From assembly GCA_045866215.1 (NCBI GenBank), contig AP035880.1:2542001-2606000 (forward strand): a DNA stretch of 64,000 bases, given 5' to 3'. Positions 8,668 through 18,429 of this stretch are shown piece by piece; the first letter of the stretch is position 1, and every line of letters starts with the position of its first letter. The notes under the pieces were generated by a model. That model searched no databases, was not told the DNA's origin, and saw nothing but the letters and a program-made list of their open reading frames with translations. The stretch is from Croceivirga sp009797885. GTDB taxonomy: Bacteria; Bacteroidota; Bacteroidia; Flavobacteriales; Flavobacteriaceae. Both the position numbers and the translations under genes were made by a program.

Positions 8668-11052
8668 TTATTCTGTGCGCAAACTTTCCACTGGGTTTTT
8701 TATGGCAACTTTTATGGTTTGATAGCTTATGGTAAACAGTGTAAGTGCCAATACCGTCACTATTGAAATGGCAAAGTACCACCAGTGTATTTCGGTTCTA
8801 TAGGTATATCCTTGTAACCATTGCTCCATAAAGTACCAGGCAATAGGTATGGCTATGATACCGGCAATGAGGATCAATTTGAGGAAATCCATTGAAAACA
8901 GGGTAAGAATGTCCGTGATATCGCTGCCTAGGACTTTTCTGATACCCACTTCTTTTTTCCGTTGCCCCACAAAGAACAATATGAGTCCATATAGCCCCAT
9001 ACACCCTATAAAAATGGCCAGACCGGAGAATACCTTGGACAGGGACAGATAGCGTTGTTCGGTCTCGTACTGTGCGGCTACCCGCTCATCCAAAAAGCGA
9101 TAGTCGAAAATGTAGTTGGAAAAGGTTTGCGACCATTCCCTTTCCAGTTGCTCCAATGTGGCCTTGGTATTTAGATGGTTGATTTTAACACCCAACTCAT
9201 TGTACCAGATTACATTTGGCGCAATGAATACGGGTTTTATTTCATCGGTAAAGCTGCTATCGTGAAAATCCTTTACCACTCCTACAATAGCGGCTTCAAT
9301 ACGTTCTCCGTTCACAGCCAGGGTTTTGCCCAATAGTTCCTCCGCTGAAGCCACCCCTACTTTTTCCAGAAACTTTTCATTGACAAGCATTTCGGTAATG
9401 GAGTCGTTTTTAAAGAAGTTACGTCCAGCGGCCAGCGGGATGTTGAATGCGTTCAAGTAGTCTTCATCACCCGCCTTTATAGAAATACTGAAATCTTCCC
9501 GTTCCGGGCGATTGTTATATTTAACCGTGGTATCCCAAAAGTTGTTCGATCCTCCAGGACTGGTCAAACAGCCCGAAACCTTCTGAACGCCCACTACTTG
9601 TTTCAACCGTTCCTTTAGGTCGTAAAACTGTTCGGAGTCCATGGTTTCGGGGACTTCGAGCATCACTATGGACTCTTTATCAAAACCTAGATCCGTCTTG
9701 GTAGCATATTCTATTTGTCTTGAAATTACCAAGGTGGCCACAATCAGGGAGATGGAGATGACAAACTGTGTCACCACCAAAACTTTTCGTGTCGTGGCAC
9801 CTCCCGTATCGTTATGGTTAAGCTTCCCCTTAAGGGCCAAAATGGGCACTATTTTGGATAACAATAGGCCTGGATAGCTTCCGGACAAGAAGGAAACCAA
9901 TAAGAGCAACGCAAGCAAAAAGCCAAAAAACCGAAGGCTAACAAGGTTGTCCAGGGTCAATTGTATTTCAAAGAGCGCGTTGAACGCTGGCAAAAAGAGA
10001 ATGGCCATGATGATACCCAATACTGCAGCGAACAGACTAATAAGGAAGGTCTCGCTCAAAAACTGCCAAAACAATTGTTTCTTAAAACTGCCCAACACTT
10101 TGCGGATACCTATTTCCTTGGATCGGTAAAAGGCTTGTGCCGTTGAGATATTTATAAAATTGATACAGGCAATAGCGATCAAAAACAGCCCTATAATACC
10201 AAAAACGATCAAGAATACCGGATCCAGGCCCCCATACTCATAATTAAGGTGAATTTCCGACAATGGTTGCAGCTTATAGATATGCTTGTTCTTGCTAGTT
10301 GCCCTATGCTCTTTGGGAAGCTCCTCCAGGGCAGTCTCAATACCGGCGATGTCCTGATTGGGCTTTAAGCGCACAAAACACTGTAGGTTGGTAGTGATGC
10401 CCCCCCAACTTTCGCTGTGGGCAAACGCGGAATATTCCCTAAGGTTCTCAAAAGCAATGAAGATATCTGCATTCAGGAAAGAGGTGTTGGGGATGTCTTT
10501 TAAAACCCCGGTGATTTCTATGGTCTCGTTATTTTCCAAGACAAAGGTCCTTCCCACGACTTCAGTACTTCCGTAAAACTCAAGTGCTTCACTTTCAGTG
10601 ATCACTGCGGTATTTGGCGCGGATAGGGAAATGGCATTGCTACCATTTAGCAGCGGAAAATTGAAGATTTTGAAAAAATCCTCCTCGGCAAACATCACAT
10701 CTCTTTTGTATTTGTTGACCGCCCCGTTTTGTTCAACATCAAGAACCAAACCTTCCCTATCCACTATTTTGGCCACTTTTTCGGCATACGCATAGTTTTC
10801 TCGAAATACTTTTGCAAAAGCCGGGGGAACACTGGCGGAATAGCCAATATTGTCCATATGCTCTTCGGTAGCCATCCTGTAGATACGATCTTGGTCGGGA
10901 TGAAAATTATCAAAGGATAAATGGTAGCCCAAAAAAAGGTAGATCAATATGGCACTTCCAAAACCAATGGCAAGACCTAAAACATTAATGGTGGTGAAAA
11001 CCTTTCTTTTGATTAGGTTTCTCCAGGCGATTTTTATATAGTTTCTGATCAT
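8668..11052 (-). CDS. ABC transporter permease, FtsX/MacB type (permease 5)
   Basis: A 794-residue double permease starting MIRNYIKIAWRNLIKRK. The first FtsX block shows IACINFINISTAQAFYRSKEIGIRKVLGS; the central helix is KVLVVTQFVISISLIVATLVI; the last block shows GQRKKEVGIRKVLGSDITDILTLFSMDF and ends NPVESLRTE. The periplasmic domains are clearly different from permeases 3 and 4. It is separated from permease 6 by 45 bp and from permease 4 by 17 bp. The 45-bp spacer upstream closely resembles the spacer upstream of permease 6, so part of the array probably arose by duplication of whole gene-plus-spacer units. Confidence 0.92.
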   Translation of the reverse strand: MIRNYIKIAWRNLIKRKVFTTINVLGLAIGFGSAILIYLFLGYHLSFDNFHPDQDRIYRMATEEHMDNIGYSASVPPAFAKVFRENYAYAEKVAKIVDREGLVLDVEQNGAVNKYKRDVMFAEEDFFKIFNFPLLNGSNAISLSAPNTAVITESEALEFYGSTEVVGRTFVLENNETIEITGVLKDIPNTSFLNADIFIAFENLREYSAFAHSESWGGITTNLQCFVRLKPNQDIAGIETALEELPKEHRATSKNKHIYKLQPLSEIHLNYEYGGLDPVFLIVFGIIGLFLIAIACINFINISTAQAFYRSKEIGIRKVLGSFKKQLFWQFLSETFLISLFAAVLGIIMAILFLPAFNALFEIQLTLDNLVSLRFFGFLLALLLLVSFLSGSYPGLLLSKIVPILALKGKLNHNDTGGATTRKVLVVTQFVISISLIVATLVISRQIEYATKTDLGFDKESIVMLEVPETMDSEQFYDLKERLKQVVGVQKVSGCLTSPGGSNNFWDTTVKYNNRPEREDFSISIKAGDEDYLNAFNIPLAAGRNFFKNDSITEMLVNEKFLEKVGVASAEELLGKTLAVNGERIEAAIVGVVKDFHDSSFTDEIKPVFIAPNVIWYNELGVKINHLNTKATLEQLEREWSQTFSNYIFDYRFLDERVAAQYETEQRYLSLSKVFSGLAIFIGCMGLYGLILFFVGQRKKEVGIRKVLGSDITDILTLFSMDFLKLILIAGIIAIPIAWYFMEQWLQGYTYRTEIHWWYFAISIVTVLALTLFTISYQTIKVAIKNPVESLRTE

Positions 11053-11097
11053 GATGCTTTTTTGACCCCTCGACCATCCTCAGGGTAGGTTATTGAT

Positions 11098-13476
11098 TTA
11101 TTCCGTACGTAAACTTTTTACAGGATTGGCCAAGGCCGCTTTCATTGCCTGAAAGCTCACAGTAAACAATGCTATTATAATTGCAATTGAACCAGCGATT
11201 GCAAAAACCCACAAATCAATAGTAATGCGATAGGCAAAACTCTCCAGCCATTTTTGCATAAACCACCAAGCTAAGGGACCTGCAACAAAAAGGGCAATGA
11301 CGACCAAGCTCATGAAATCTCTTGAGAGTAATCGAACTATTCCCGAAACGCTCGACCCCAATACTTTTCGCACCCCAATTTCTTTTTTGCGCTGCTCTGC
11401 GGTATATGCCGCGAGACCAAACAATCCCAAACAAGAAATAATAATGGACAGGATGGAGAATATTTTGGCAAGCTCACCTACCAACTCCTCGTTTTTAAAT
11501 CTGGAATTGAACAATTCATTTTCAAAACGATATTCGAACGGGAAAGCGGGGTTATATTTTTTCAGAACATCCTGAATGGATGCCAGTGCATCGGCACTGG
11601 ACGATTTGGGCCTTATATTGATATATAATGAGTTGGCATATTCAGAATTATTAAAGAACATGACCGGCCCAGTTTTTCCATTGCCGTACATATCCCCATA
11701 TAGATAGTCTTTTACTACACCTATTACATTATAGGTGGTGTTATTGCGCGTAATGGTTTTACCAAGAGCACTGTTGTCCCCCATGAGGTTTGCAAAAGAC
11801 TGCGTTATGATAACATTGGTGCTATCAACCATTCTATCATTACTGAATTGATGCCCTTCAAGCAGTTTTAGACCAACAGCGCTTAAAAAGTTTGGACTTA
11901 CGTATCTGAATCGAACGAGCACGTCCTCTGTATTGCTACCCCCTTGCCAAGTTAATCCCGAACCATTATTTCCACTGGACAGCATGTTTGTATTGGTCAA
12001 TGCAACGTCATTTACCATACCCGAGGCAATCATCTCTTCCCTTATAGGATCAAACTTATCGATCATATCGCCACTTACTGCCACATTTAGTAAGTTCCCT
12101 TTGGCATAGCCAACATCCCGGGATCTTACATGTTGTATTTGCTGATAAATAATGGTACTACATATAATGAAGATTATGGAAACTGCAAATTGTAGAACCA
12201 CAAGACCTTTTCGGATATTAGCTGCACTACCCTGATTTTTACCCACGCCCTTAAGTACTTGCGCCGGCCTAAAAGAGGATAGGTAGAGAGCCGGATACCA
12301 GCCTGCCAAAAGACCGCATACCAAGGTGATGCCTAAAAGGGAAAGCACATGAATGGGATCAAATAGTTGTAACGCAATCTGTTTTTCTACCAAGGTGTTG
12401 AAAGAGGGCAACAAAACCAATAATAAAATGATACTGAATAGGGCAGAAATACCTGCTAAAATGATGGCCTCTGCCATAAATTGCCCAATCAATCTTTTTT
12501 TGCCAGAACCCAATACCTTTCGTACCCCAACTTCATTTGCCCGTTTTCCGCTTCTTGCAGTTGAAAGGTTCATGAAATTGATACAGGCGATCAATAGAAT
12601 AATCAATGCAATGAATGCCAAAGACCTGACCAATTTAATTTTACCCCCGACTTTCTTTCCTCCTTCAAAATCAGACCGTAAATGCCAATCTTTAATGGAG
12701 TGAAGAAAAGCTTCTTTAGGGGTATCATCCATATTGCCCATTTTTGAGGCAATCATTGCTCTGACCTTACCATCTACTTCTCCAAAATCTGAATTGGGGG
12801 CAAGTTTAACAAAGGTGTCGGCAAAGTAATTGCCATAGTCCCTTGTCCACCACATATCATCTTCCCCCAATTGAAAACGTTCAAAGGGCAGCAGCCAATT
12901 AAAACCAAATGTAACATTGGAAGGCAAATTCTTTATAACCCCCGTAACCGTAAAACTGAATTCGTTATTGATTTTTATTTCACGGTCCACTATGTTTTTG
13001 TCGGAACCAAAAAGTGCAAAGGCTGTTTCTTGGGTCAAAACAATCCCATCTGGTCTGGATAGGGCGTTTCCCATTTCTCCTTCCAAAAGGTTCAAACTGA
13101 AAATATCCAAAAAATCAGGTTGAACATATCTGCCATATCTGTTGATTCCATTTTCTCCATTTGCAAGCAAAACCTCTCCACCCCACGTCGTTGAAGACCG
13201 GACAATTTCAGGTATTTCTTCTTTTAAATCCTCCGCCAAAGGCCCAGGGGTGGAATAAAAGGTGTAAACTTCACCTTCAAAAGTTTGATTGGTAGGCACT
13301 ATGTAAATCAAATCTTGATTGGGGAAAACACCGTTATAGTTTACTTCATCCTCCACCCAAAGCAATATGAGACAGGCGCAGGTAATTCCTATGGCCAGCC
13401 CAAAAATATTTAGGGCACTGTACGCCTTGTTTTTCCAAAGGTTTCTCCAAGCTATTTTTGCATAGTTTCTGATCAT
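11098..13476 (-). CDS. ABC transporter permease, FtsX/MacB type (permease 6)
   Basis: A 792-residue permease (MIRNYAKIAWRNLWKNKAY). Seen are helix 1 with GLAIGITCACLILLWV, a first periplasmic domain, the FtsX block IACINFMNLSTARSGKRANEVGVRKVLGSGKK, a central helix with LVVLQFAVSIIFIICSTIIY, and a final block with AEQRKKEIGVRKVLGSSVSGIVRLL ending NPVKSLRTE. The DNA appears slightly richer in A+T than the adjacent permeases, by eye. The start codon context (GATCATGATG) and the spacer upstream match those of permease 5 almost base for base, while the encoded periplasmic domains are only distantly related. Confidence 0.92.
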   Translation of the reverse strand: MIRNYAKIAWRNLWKNKAYSALNIFGLAIGITCACLILLWVEDEVNYNGVFPNQDLIYIVPTNQTFEGEVYTFYSTPGPLAEDLKEEIPEIVRSSTTWGGEVLLANGENGINRYGRYVQPDFLDIFSLNLLEGEMGNALSRPDGIVLTQETAFALFGSDKNIVDREIKINNEFSFTVTGVIKNLPSNVTFGFNWLLPFERFQLGEDDMWWTRDYGNYFADTFVKLAPNSDFGEVDGKVRAMIASKMGNMDDTPKEAFLHSIKDWHLRSDFEGGKKVGGKIKLVRSLAFIALIILLIACINFMNLSTARSGKRANEVGVRKVLGSGKKRLIGQFMAEAIILAGISALFSIILLLVLLPSFNTLVEKQIALQLFDPIHVLSLLGITLVCGLLAGWYPALYLSSFRPAQVLKGVGKNQGSAANIRKGLVVLQFAVSIIFIICSTIIYQQIQHVRSRDVGYAKGNLLNVAVSGDMIDKFDPIREEMIASGMVNDVALTNTNMLSSGNNGSGLTWQGGSNTEDVLVRFRYVSPNFLSAVGLKLLEGHQFSNDRMVDSTNVIITQSFANLMGDNSALGKTITRNNTTYNVIGVVKDYLYGDMYGNGKTGPVMFFNNSEYANSLYINIRPKSSSADALASIQDVLKKYNPAFPFEYRFENELFNSRFKNEELVGELAKIFSILSIIISCLGLFGLAAYTAEQRKKEIGVRKVLGSSVSGIVRLLSRDFMSLVVIALFVAGPLAWWFMQKWLESFAYRITIDLWVFAIAGSIAIIIALFTVSFQAMKAALANPVKSLRTE

Positions 13477-13523
13477 GATGCTATTTTTTTCACCCTTCGA
13501 CCATCTCAGGGCAAGTTGATGAT

Positions 13524-15914
13524 TTATTCTGTCCGTAAACTTTTTACAGGGTTTACCACTGCCGCTTTAAGGGCTTGAAAACTTACCGTCAATAGGGTAA
13601 TGGCCAATGCTATCAATATGGCCACAGCAAAAATCCACCAACTTATTTCGGTTCGATACGCATATTTTTCTATCCATTCCGTCATATAATAATACCCGAT
13701 AGGAATGGCCACACCACATGAAATCAGTACCAATACCACAAAGTCTTTGGATAATAATTGCCATAGACTGTACACGGATGCACCCAATACCTTTCGAACT
13801 CCGATTTCTTTGGTTCGCTGTTCCGCCACAAAGGAAGCGAGTCCAAAAATGCCAAGACAGCTGATGAAAATGGCCAAAAAGGCAAAAAAACTGGCCAACC
13901 TTCCCGTGCGTTCCTCATTGACAAAATTTCTGGCGTATTCTTCATCCAAAAAAGTGTAGGAAAAAAGACTTTGTGAGTCATACTTGTTAAATGCCGTTTC
14001 TATATGGGCCAATGCTTCCCTGGTATTCCCGCCTTTGCGGATTTTGATGTTAATGAAGTTTAAGAAATTGCCATAGTGCAGAATAAACAGCATGGGACGT
14101 ACTTGATCATAGGGTGACTGTGTCACCATATCCTTTATCACGCCCACAATCTTATAATTGCCATTATCGCCCCATTTTACCATTTCCCCAACAGGATTCT
14201 TTAGTCCCATGTATTCCACTGCCGTTTCATTTACAATGAACGCAAGGGAGTCACTTTTGAAGTCACGGGAAAAGTTTCGGCCTTCCTTGAGCTCCCAATC
14301 CACCATTTCCCCATAGTCATGGGTGGCTCTCAATGTATTGAACTCTTCGCTCATATTGGGGTCTTTCCCTTTCCAGTCAAAACCGCTATTTGTGGTGAAC
14401 GTTCCCGTGATCAACACATCAGAAGCAGCCACTTCCTTAATATCGCTGGAACTCAATAGCTCATCACGTAGGGTATCAAAATGGGTAATGATTTCTGAAG
14501 TGTTAATGGGAACATACAGCAATTGATCTCTGTCATAACCCACCGGCCGATCTTTAACATGTTCTATTTGCCTGAAAATGGTAATGGTCCCAATAATCAG
14601 TATCACGGAGATGGCAAACTGGAAAACGACCAATACCTTTCTTAGTCGTGCGGCACCCTGACCACTGTTGAATGTGCCTTTCAAAACTTTGACCGGATTA
14701 AAGGAAGAAAGATAAAAGGCCGGATAACTACCGGAAATTAAGGCGGTAAACAGCATAAACAGTAAACATACCATCCAGAAGATGGGGTTGTCCCAGGGAA
14801 TTTCCACGGTCTTGCCCGTAAGGTCGTTGAAGTAGGACTTTACAAATAATACCGAGACAAAAGCAACGATAAAGGCCAGGGCAACGACCAAAAAGGATTC
14901 GCACAGAAATTGGGCGACCAACTGATTTTTTATGGATCCTATGGTTTTTCGTATACCTACTTCCTTGGACCGTTTTACCGATTTGGCGGTACTCAAATTC
15001 ATGAAGTTGATACAGGCCAGCAAAAGAATAAAAAGGCCGATGACACCAAATAGCCAGACACGCTCAATGGCTCCCCCCGTATTGACGCCATTCTCAAATT
15101 TTGAATACAGGTGCCATTTGGGCATAGGATGCAGATGTATCACGGGCTTGGTATTATCATTATTGGCAGTATCCCTTATGTTATCCGCCTTTACGTCTTT
15201 GATCAGTTCGGAAACCGTCATCCAGTTCGTGCCTTCCTTCATTTGGGCGTAAACTTGAAACCAATTGTTGCCCCATCCAACCCGTTCCTCAAAGTTCGCT
15301 GCCCTTTTGAGAAGTTCCCAGGGTGCGATAAATCCAAGATCTGAGAAATCACCGTTTTCTGGCAAATCCTTGTAAATTCCTGCTACTTGTGCTTCCATGG
15401 TGGTGCCAATTTTTACGGTCTGCCCCATGGGATTGCCCTCTCCGAATAGGGCTATTGCAGTAGATTCGGATAACAGCATGGAAGTAGGATCTTTTAGGGC
15501 ATCCCTGGTACCTTTAACCATGGTTAAAGACAACATTTCCGTAATTCCGGGTTCCATATAGTTCCCTGGTCGAGATATTTTATGATCGGCAATGGACAGT
15601 AGTTGATTTCCTGTAAATGAAGAGGTTACAATATGCTCAAAATAATCCCCATAGCTGGCTCGGAGTGCTGGAGCCAATTGCATGGGTTGAAAGACGGCCG
15701 TTTGTATTTCGCCGGCAAAGGTTTGGCTTTGCATTACTTGAACAATGGAATCATAGTTTTTAAATTTTGTGTTGAAGGAAAGTTCTCCATGAATCCAAAG
15801 ACCGATAAGCAAAGCTGCTGCCATGCCAATGGCCAAACCTCCAATATTCAAAAAAGAATGTCCTTTTTTATTGTGAAGCGATCTCCAGGCAATTTTCAAA
15901 TAGTTTTTTAACAT
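13524..15914 (-). CDS. ABC transporter permease, FtsX/MacB type (permease 7; same subgroup as 3 and 4)
   Basis: A 796-residue permease beginning MLKNYLKIAWRSLHNKKG. It shares with permeases 3 and 4 the QSQTFAG-like segment near residue 65, GNYMEPG near 120, IAPWE near 190, the segment DRPVGYDRDQLLYVPI after the central helix, and FVAEQRTKEIGVRKVLGAS in the last block, so these three form one subgroup separated by permeases 5 and 6. The terminal motif is NPVKSLRTE. It follows permease 8 by 15 bp and precedes permease 6 by 47 bp. The scattered position of subgroup members argues for duplication followed by rearrangement rather than a simple tandem series (inference). Confidence 0.92.
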   Translation of the reverse strand: MLKNYLKIAWRSLHNKKGHSFLNIGGLAIGMAAALLIGLWIHGELSFNTKFKNYDSIVQVMQSQTFAGEIQTAVFQPMQLAPALRASYGDYFEHIVTSSFTGNQLLSIADHKISRPGNYMEPGITEMLSLTMVKGTRDALKDPTSMLLSESTAIALFGEGNPMGQTVKIGTTMEAQVAGIYKDLPENGDFSDLGFIAPWELLKRAANFEERVGWGNNWFQVYAQMKEGTNWMTVSELIKDVKADNIRDTANNDNTKPVIHLHPMPKWHLYSKFENGVNTGGAIERVWLFGVIGLFILLLACINFMNLSTAKSVKRSKEVGIRKTIGSIKNQLVAQFLCESFLVVALAFIVAFVSVLFVKSYFNDLTGKTVEIPWDNPIFWMVCLLFMLFTALISGSYPAFYLSSFNPVKVLKGTFNSGQGAARLRKVLVVFQFAISVILIIGTITIFRQIEHVKDRPVGYDRDQLLYVPINTSEIITHFDTLRDELLSSSDIKEVAASDVLITGTFTTNSGFDWKGKDPNMSEEFNTLRATHDYGEMVDWELKEGRNFSRDFKSDSLAFIVNETAVEYMGLKNPVGEMVKWGDNGNYKIVGVIKDMVTQSPYDQVRPMLFILHYGNFLNFINIKIRKGGNTREALAHIETAFNKYDSQSLFSYTFLDEEYARNFVNEERTGRLASFFAFLAIFISCLGIFGLASFVAEQRTKEIGVRKVLGASVYSLWQLLSKDFVVLVLISCGVAIPIGYYYMTEWIEKYAYRTEISWWIFAVAILIALAITLLTVSFQALKAAVVNPVKSLRTE

Positions 15915-15929
15915 GATTCTCGTTTTTAT

Positions 15930-18413
15930 CTATTCGTCTTTTAATGAGATTGTGGGATTTATATGAGCAGCTCTGAACGATTGTATTACAATGGACAGTA
16001 GGGCTATGATCAGTACAAGGACAATGGGTAAAAGAAACATCCATAGATTCATTTCTATTTTAAAGGCATAGTTCTCGAGCCATTTTTTAACCATGAAATA
16101 AATGACCGGCAGTGCAATAATCCCTGAAATGAGTACTAAACTGAGTAGCCTCTTGGGAATAAGCCACAATGCTTGTAAAATGTTGGCTCCCAAAACTTTG
16201 CGAACCCCTATTTCCTTAGTTTTTTGTAATACCATATGAGATCCCAAGCCGAACAGACCCAGGGATGCTATAAAAATTGCCAGTACGGAAAACAGCAAAC
16301 AAATTGTGCCAAATTTAAGATCGGCCTGATATTGCCGGTTGAAATATTCGTCTACAAAGAAATGGTCGATAAGATCGTTTGGAAAATACTCCTTGTATTT
16401 GGCTTCTATTGTGTTGACGGTCCCAAATACATTGCCTGCGATATTAACAGTGATATGGTCCTGGAAAAAATAGTTATCAAAATAGAGGAATACCATGGGG
16501 CTATATCCCTGTTGTAAAGACTGTTGGTGGTAGTCCTGTACCACACCCAAAACCCTTGCCCTTCGGTCAACTGGCCCAAACTTGAAAATAATATCATGGT
16601 CAATTGCCATTTCTGGCCTTTCAAATCCTAATAGATTGGCTGCTGACTTATTGATGATCACATTATGACCGTCCACAATATTACCTTCTTGCCCAAAATA
16701 TGCAGTGGCATCCTGCTTTCTAAAGTTTCTTCCTGCCAATAATGGAATGGCATAGGTGTTGAAAAAGTCATGATCTATACATATGATATCGCTTGATACG
16801 GCATGTTCTTTTCTGATATGTGGTTGACGTACCATATTTCCCCACTCCACAGCATTGCCGGGGACTTCATTCGATAACGTGACTGATTTTATATTGGGAT
16901 CCTGTATCAATTCATGCTTGAAGGTTTCTATCTTTTTTGTGGTCGTGGAATCAGCAAAAGTCGGGGTAGAAATGACAAGATTATGATTGGTATCAAAACC
17001 AAGATCTTGATTTTGCATAAAGGAAAACTGGCTATATACGATGTAGGTGCCCACCACCAGGGCAATGGATACGGCAAATTGGGTTATCACCAATGCCTTT
17101 CGCAAAAAAAGACCCTTTCCTATTTTTTGAAAGCTGCCTCGGAGGATGTTCACCGGTATAAAACTTGAAAGTACGAAGGCGGGGTATAGGCCGGCCAGAA
17201 TACCACCTCCAATAAATATGGAAATCAAGATCGACCAGAGTTCCCAACGGCTCCACATGCGTAAGGTCAATATTTCGAAACCAATTAAATTGTTAAAGGC
17301 GGGAATACAAAGACAGACAATGGCAATGGATAGTACAATTGCAAAGAAGTTAATGATCAATGATTCGAAAAGGAATTGCCAGATAAGGGTTTTTCTATTG
17401 GCTCCGACCACTTTTTTGAGGCCCACTTCTTTGGCACGCTCCATGGATTTGGCCGTAGAAAGGTTGATGAAATTGATCAGTGCAATGGCAATGATGAAAG
17501 CAGCTACGATCATTAAAAAATGAAGTGTTCCTTCACTGTTGTTAGCAGAGATTTCCTTATTTAAATGTGATTTCAGATGAATGTCCCGAACAGGTTGCAG
17601 GCCGAATTTTGCCTCAAAACCGTGCTCATTCATAATGTCACCAAGATACTTTTGGGCAAAAGCCGGAAATTTTGCCTCAACAGCACTTGGATCCGTTCCT
17701 TCGCGCAGGCTAACATAAGTATAGAATTCGGGCCAGACCCAACTGTTTTCAAAATCCCCGGTTGTTCCAAATGTAGCATAGGACAAAATCATGCCTAGCG
17801 GTAAATGGGTATTTTGGGGAGGGTCATTAAAAACCCCGGTGACCTTAAGCTCAAAACCGTCATTTATCTTAATGATCTTTCCTATTGGATTATCCCGGCC
17901 AAAAAACCGTTCAGCAATAGTCTTGGAAAGAATCATAGTGTTCGGTTCAAGGAGTGCAGAGGATGGGTCACCTTGGTTTAGGTCAATGTCGAACATGTTT
18001 ATGATGGCATGATCGGCAAAATAAATGGGGTCATTTTTGGAGTCGGATTGAATTTTTTCACCATGTGTATTGGTATAGGAGAATATGATGCGACCTGAAA
18101 AGGCAATCGGCTTGTTCGCCACTCTTGTAAAACGCTCTACTTCCGGAAAGTCTTGAAGCATCGTACCACCAACTGCGGGATGATTCGTGGCAGAAGTTTG
18201 AAAGCCGCTATTCCCCAAATTGCTGGCTATAGTAACACGATACAAGTTATCTACATTTGAAATATAACTGTCATAACTCTTTTCATAAGAAACATACTGG
18301 GTAAGTAAAATGAAAGCGGAGACCCCTATGGTTAGACCAAGAACATTGATAGCCGAAAAAAGCTTGTTTTTTTTAAAAAACCGAAATGCTATTTTAATAT
18401 GGTTTTTGAACAT
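15930..18413 (-). CDS. ABC transporter permease, FtsX/MacB type (permease 8; longest and divergent)
   Basis: At 827 residues this is the longest permease of the main array. It starts MFKNHIKIAFRFFKKNKLF. The first FtsX block has IALINFINLSTAKSMERAKEVGLKKVVGANRKT (a lysine where others have arginine in the RK motif); the last block has LQKTKEIGVRKVLGANILQALWLIPKRLLSLV, and the C-terminus is NPTISLKDE, unlike the NPVKSLRTE of most siblings. Extra length lies in the two periplasmic domains. It is 16 bp downstream of permease 9. These features mark it as one of the oldest or most specialised copies. Confidence 0.92.
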   Translation of the reverse strand: MFKNHIKIAFRFFKKNKLFSAINVLGLTIGVSAFILLTQYVSYEKSYDSYISNVDNLYRVTIASNLGNSGFQTSATNHPAVGGTMLQDFPEVERFTRVANKPIAFSGRIIFSYTNTHGEKIQSDSKNDPIYFADHAIINMFDIDLNQGDPSSALLEPNTMILSKTIAERFFGRDNPIGKIIKINDGFELKVTGVFNDPPQNTHLPLGMILSYATFGTTGDFENSWVWPEFYTYVSLREGTDPSAVEAKFPAFAQKYLGDIMNEHGFEAKFGLQPVRDIHLKSHLNKEISANNSEGTLHFLMIVAAFIIAIALINFINLSTAKSMERAKEVGLKKVVGANRKTLIWQFLFESLIINFFAIVLSIAIVCLCIPAFNNLIGFEILTLRMWSRWELWSILISIFIGGGILAGLYPAFVLSSFIPVNILRGSFQKIGKGLFLRKALVITQFAVSIALVVGTYIVYSQFSFMQNQDLGFDTNHNLVISTPTFADSTTTKKIETFKHELIQDPNIKSVTLSNEVPGNAVEWGNMVRQPHIRKEHAVSSDIICIDHDFFNTYAIPLLAGRNFRKQDATAYFGQEGNIVDGHNVIINKSAANLLGFERPEMAIDHDIIFKFGPVDRRARVLGVVQDYHQQSLQQGYSPMVFLYFDNYFFQDHITVNIAGNVFGTVNTIEAKYKEYFPNDLIDHFFVDEYFNRQYQADLKFGTICLLFSVLAIFIASLGLFGLGSHMVLQKTKEIGVRKVLGANILQALWLIPKRLLSLVLISGIIALPVIYFMVKKWLENYAFKIEMNLWMFLLPIVLVLIIALLSIVIQSFRAAHINPTISLKDE

Positions 18414-18429
18414 GGTCTTTTTGACTGGT

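Noticed and set aside
8651..8782. 44-residue N-terminal extension of permease 4
   Set aside because: It would overlap permease 5; siblings all start at MFKN/MLKN/MIRN and the leader motif precedes that ATG.
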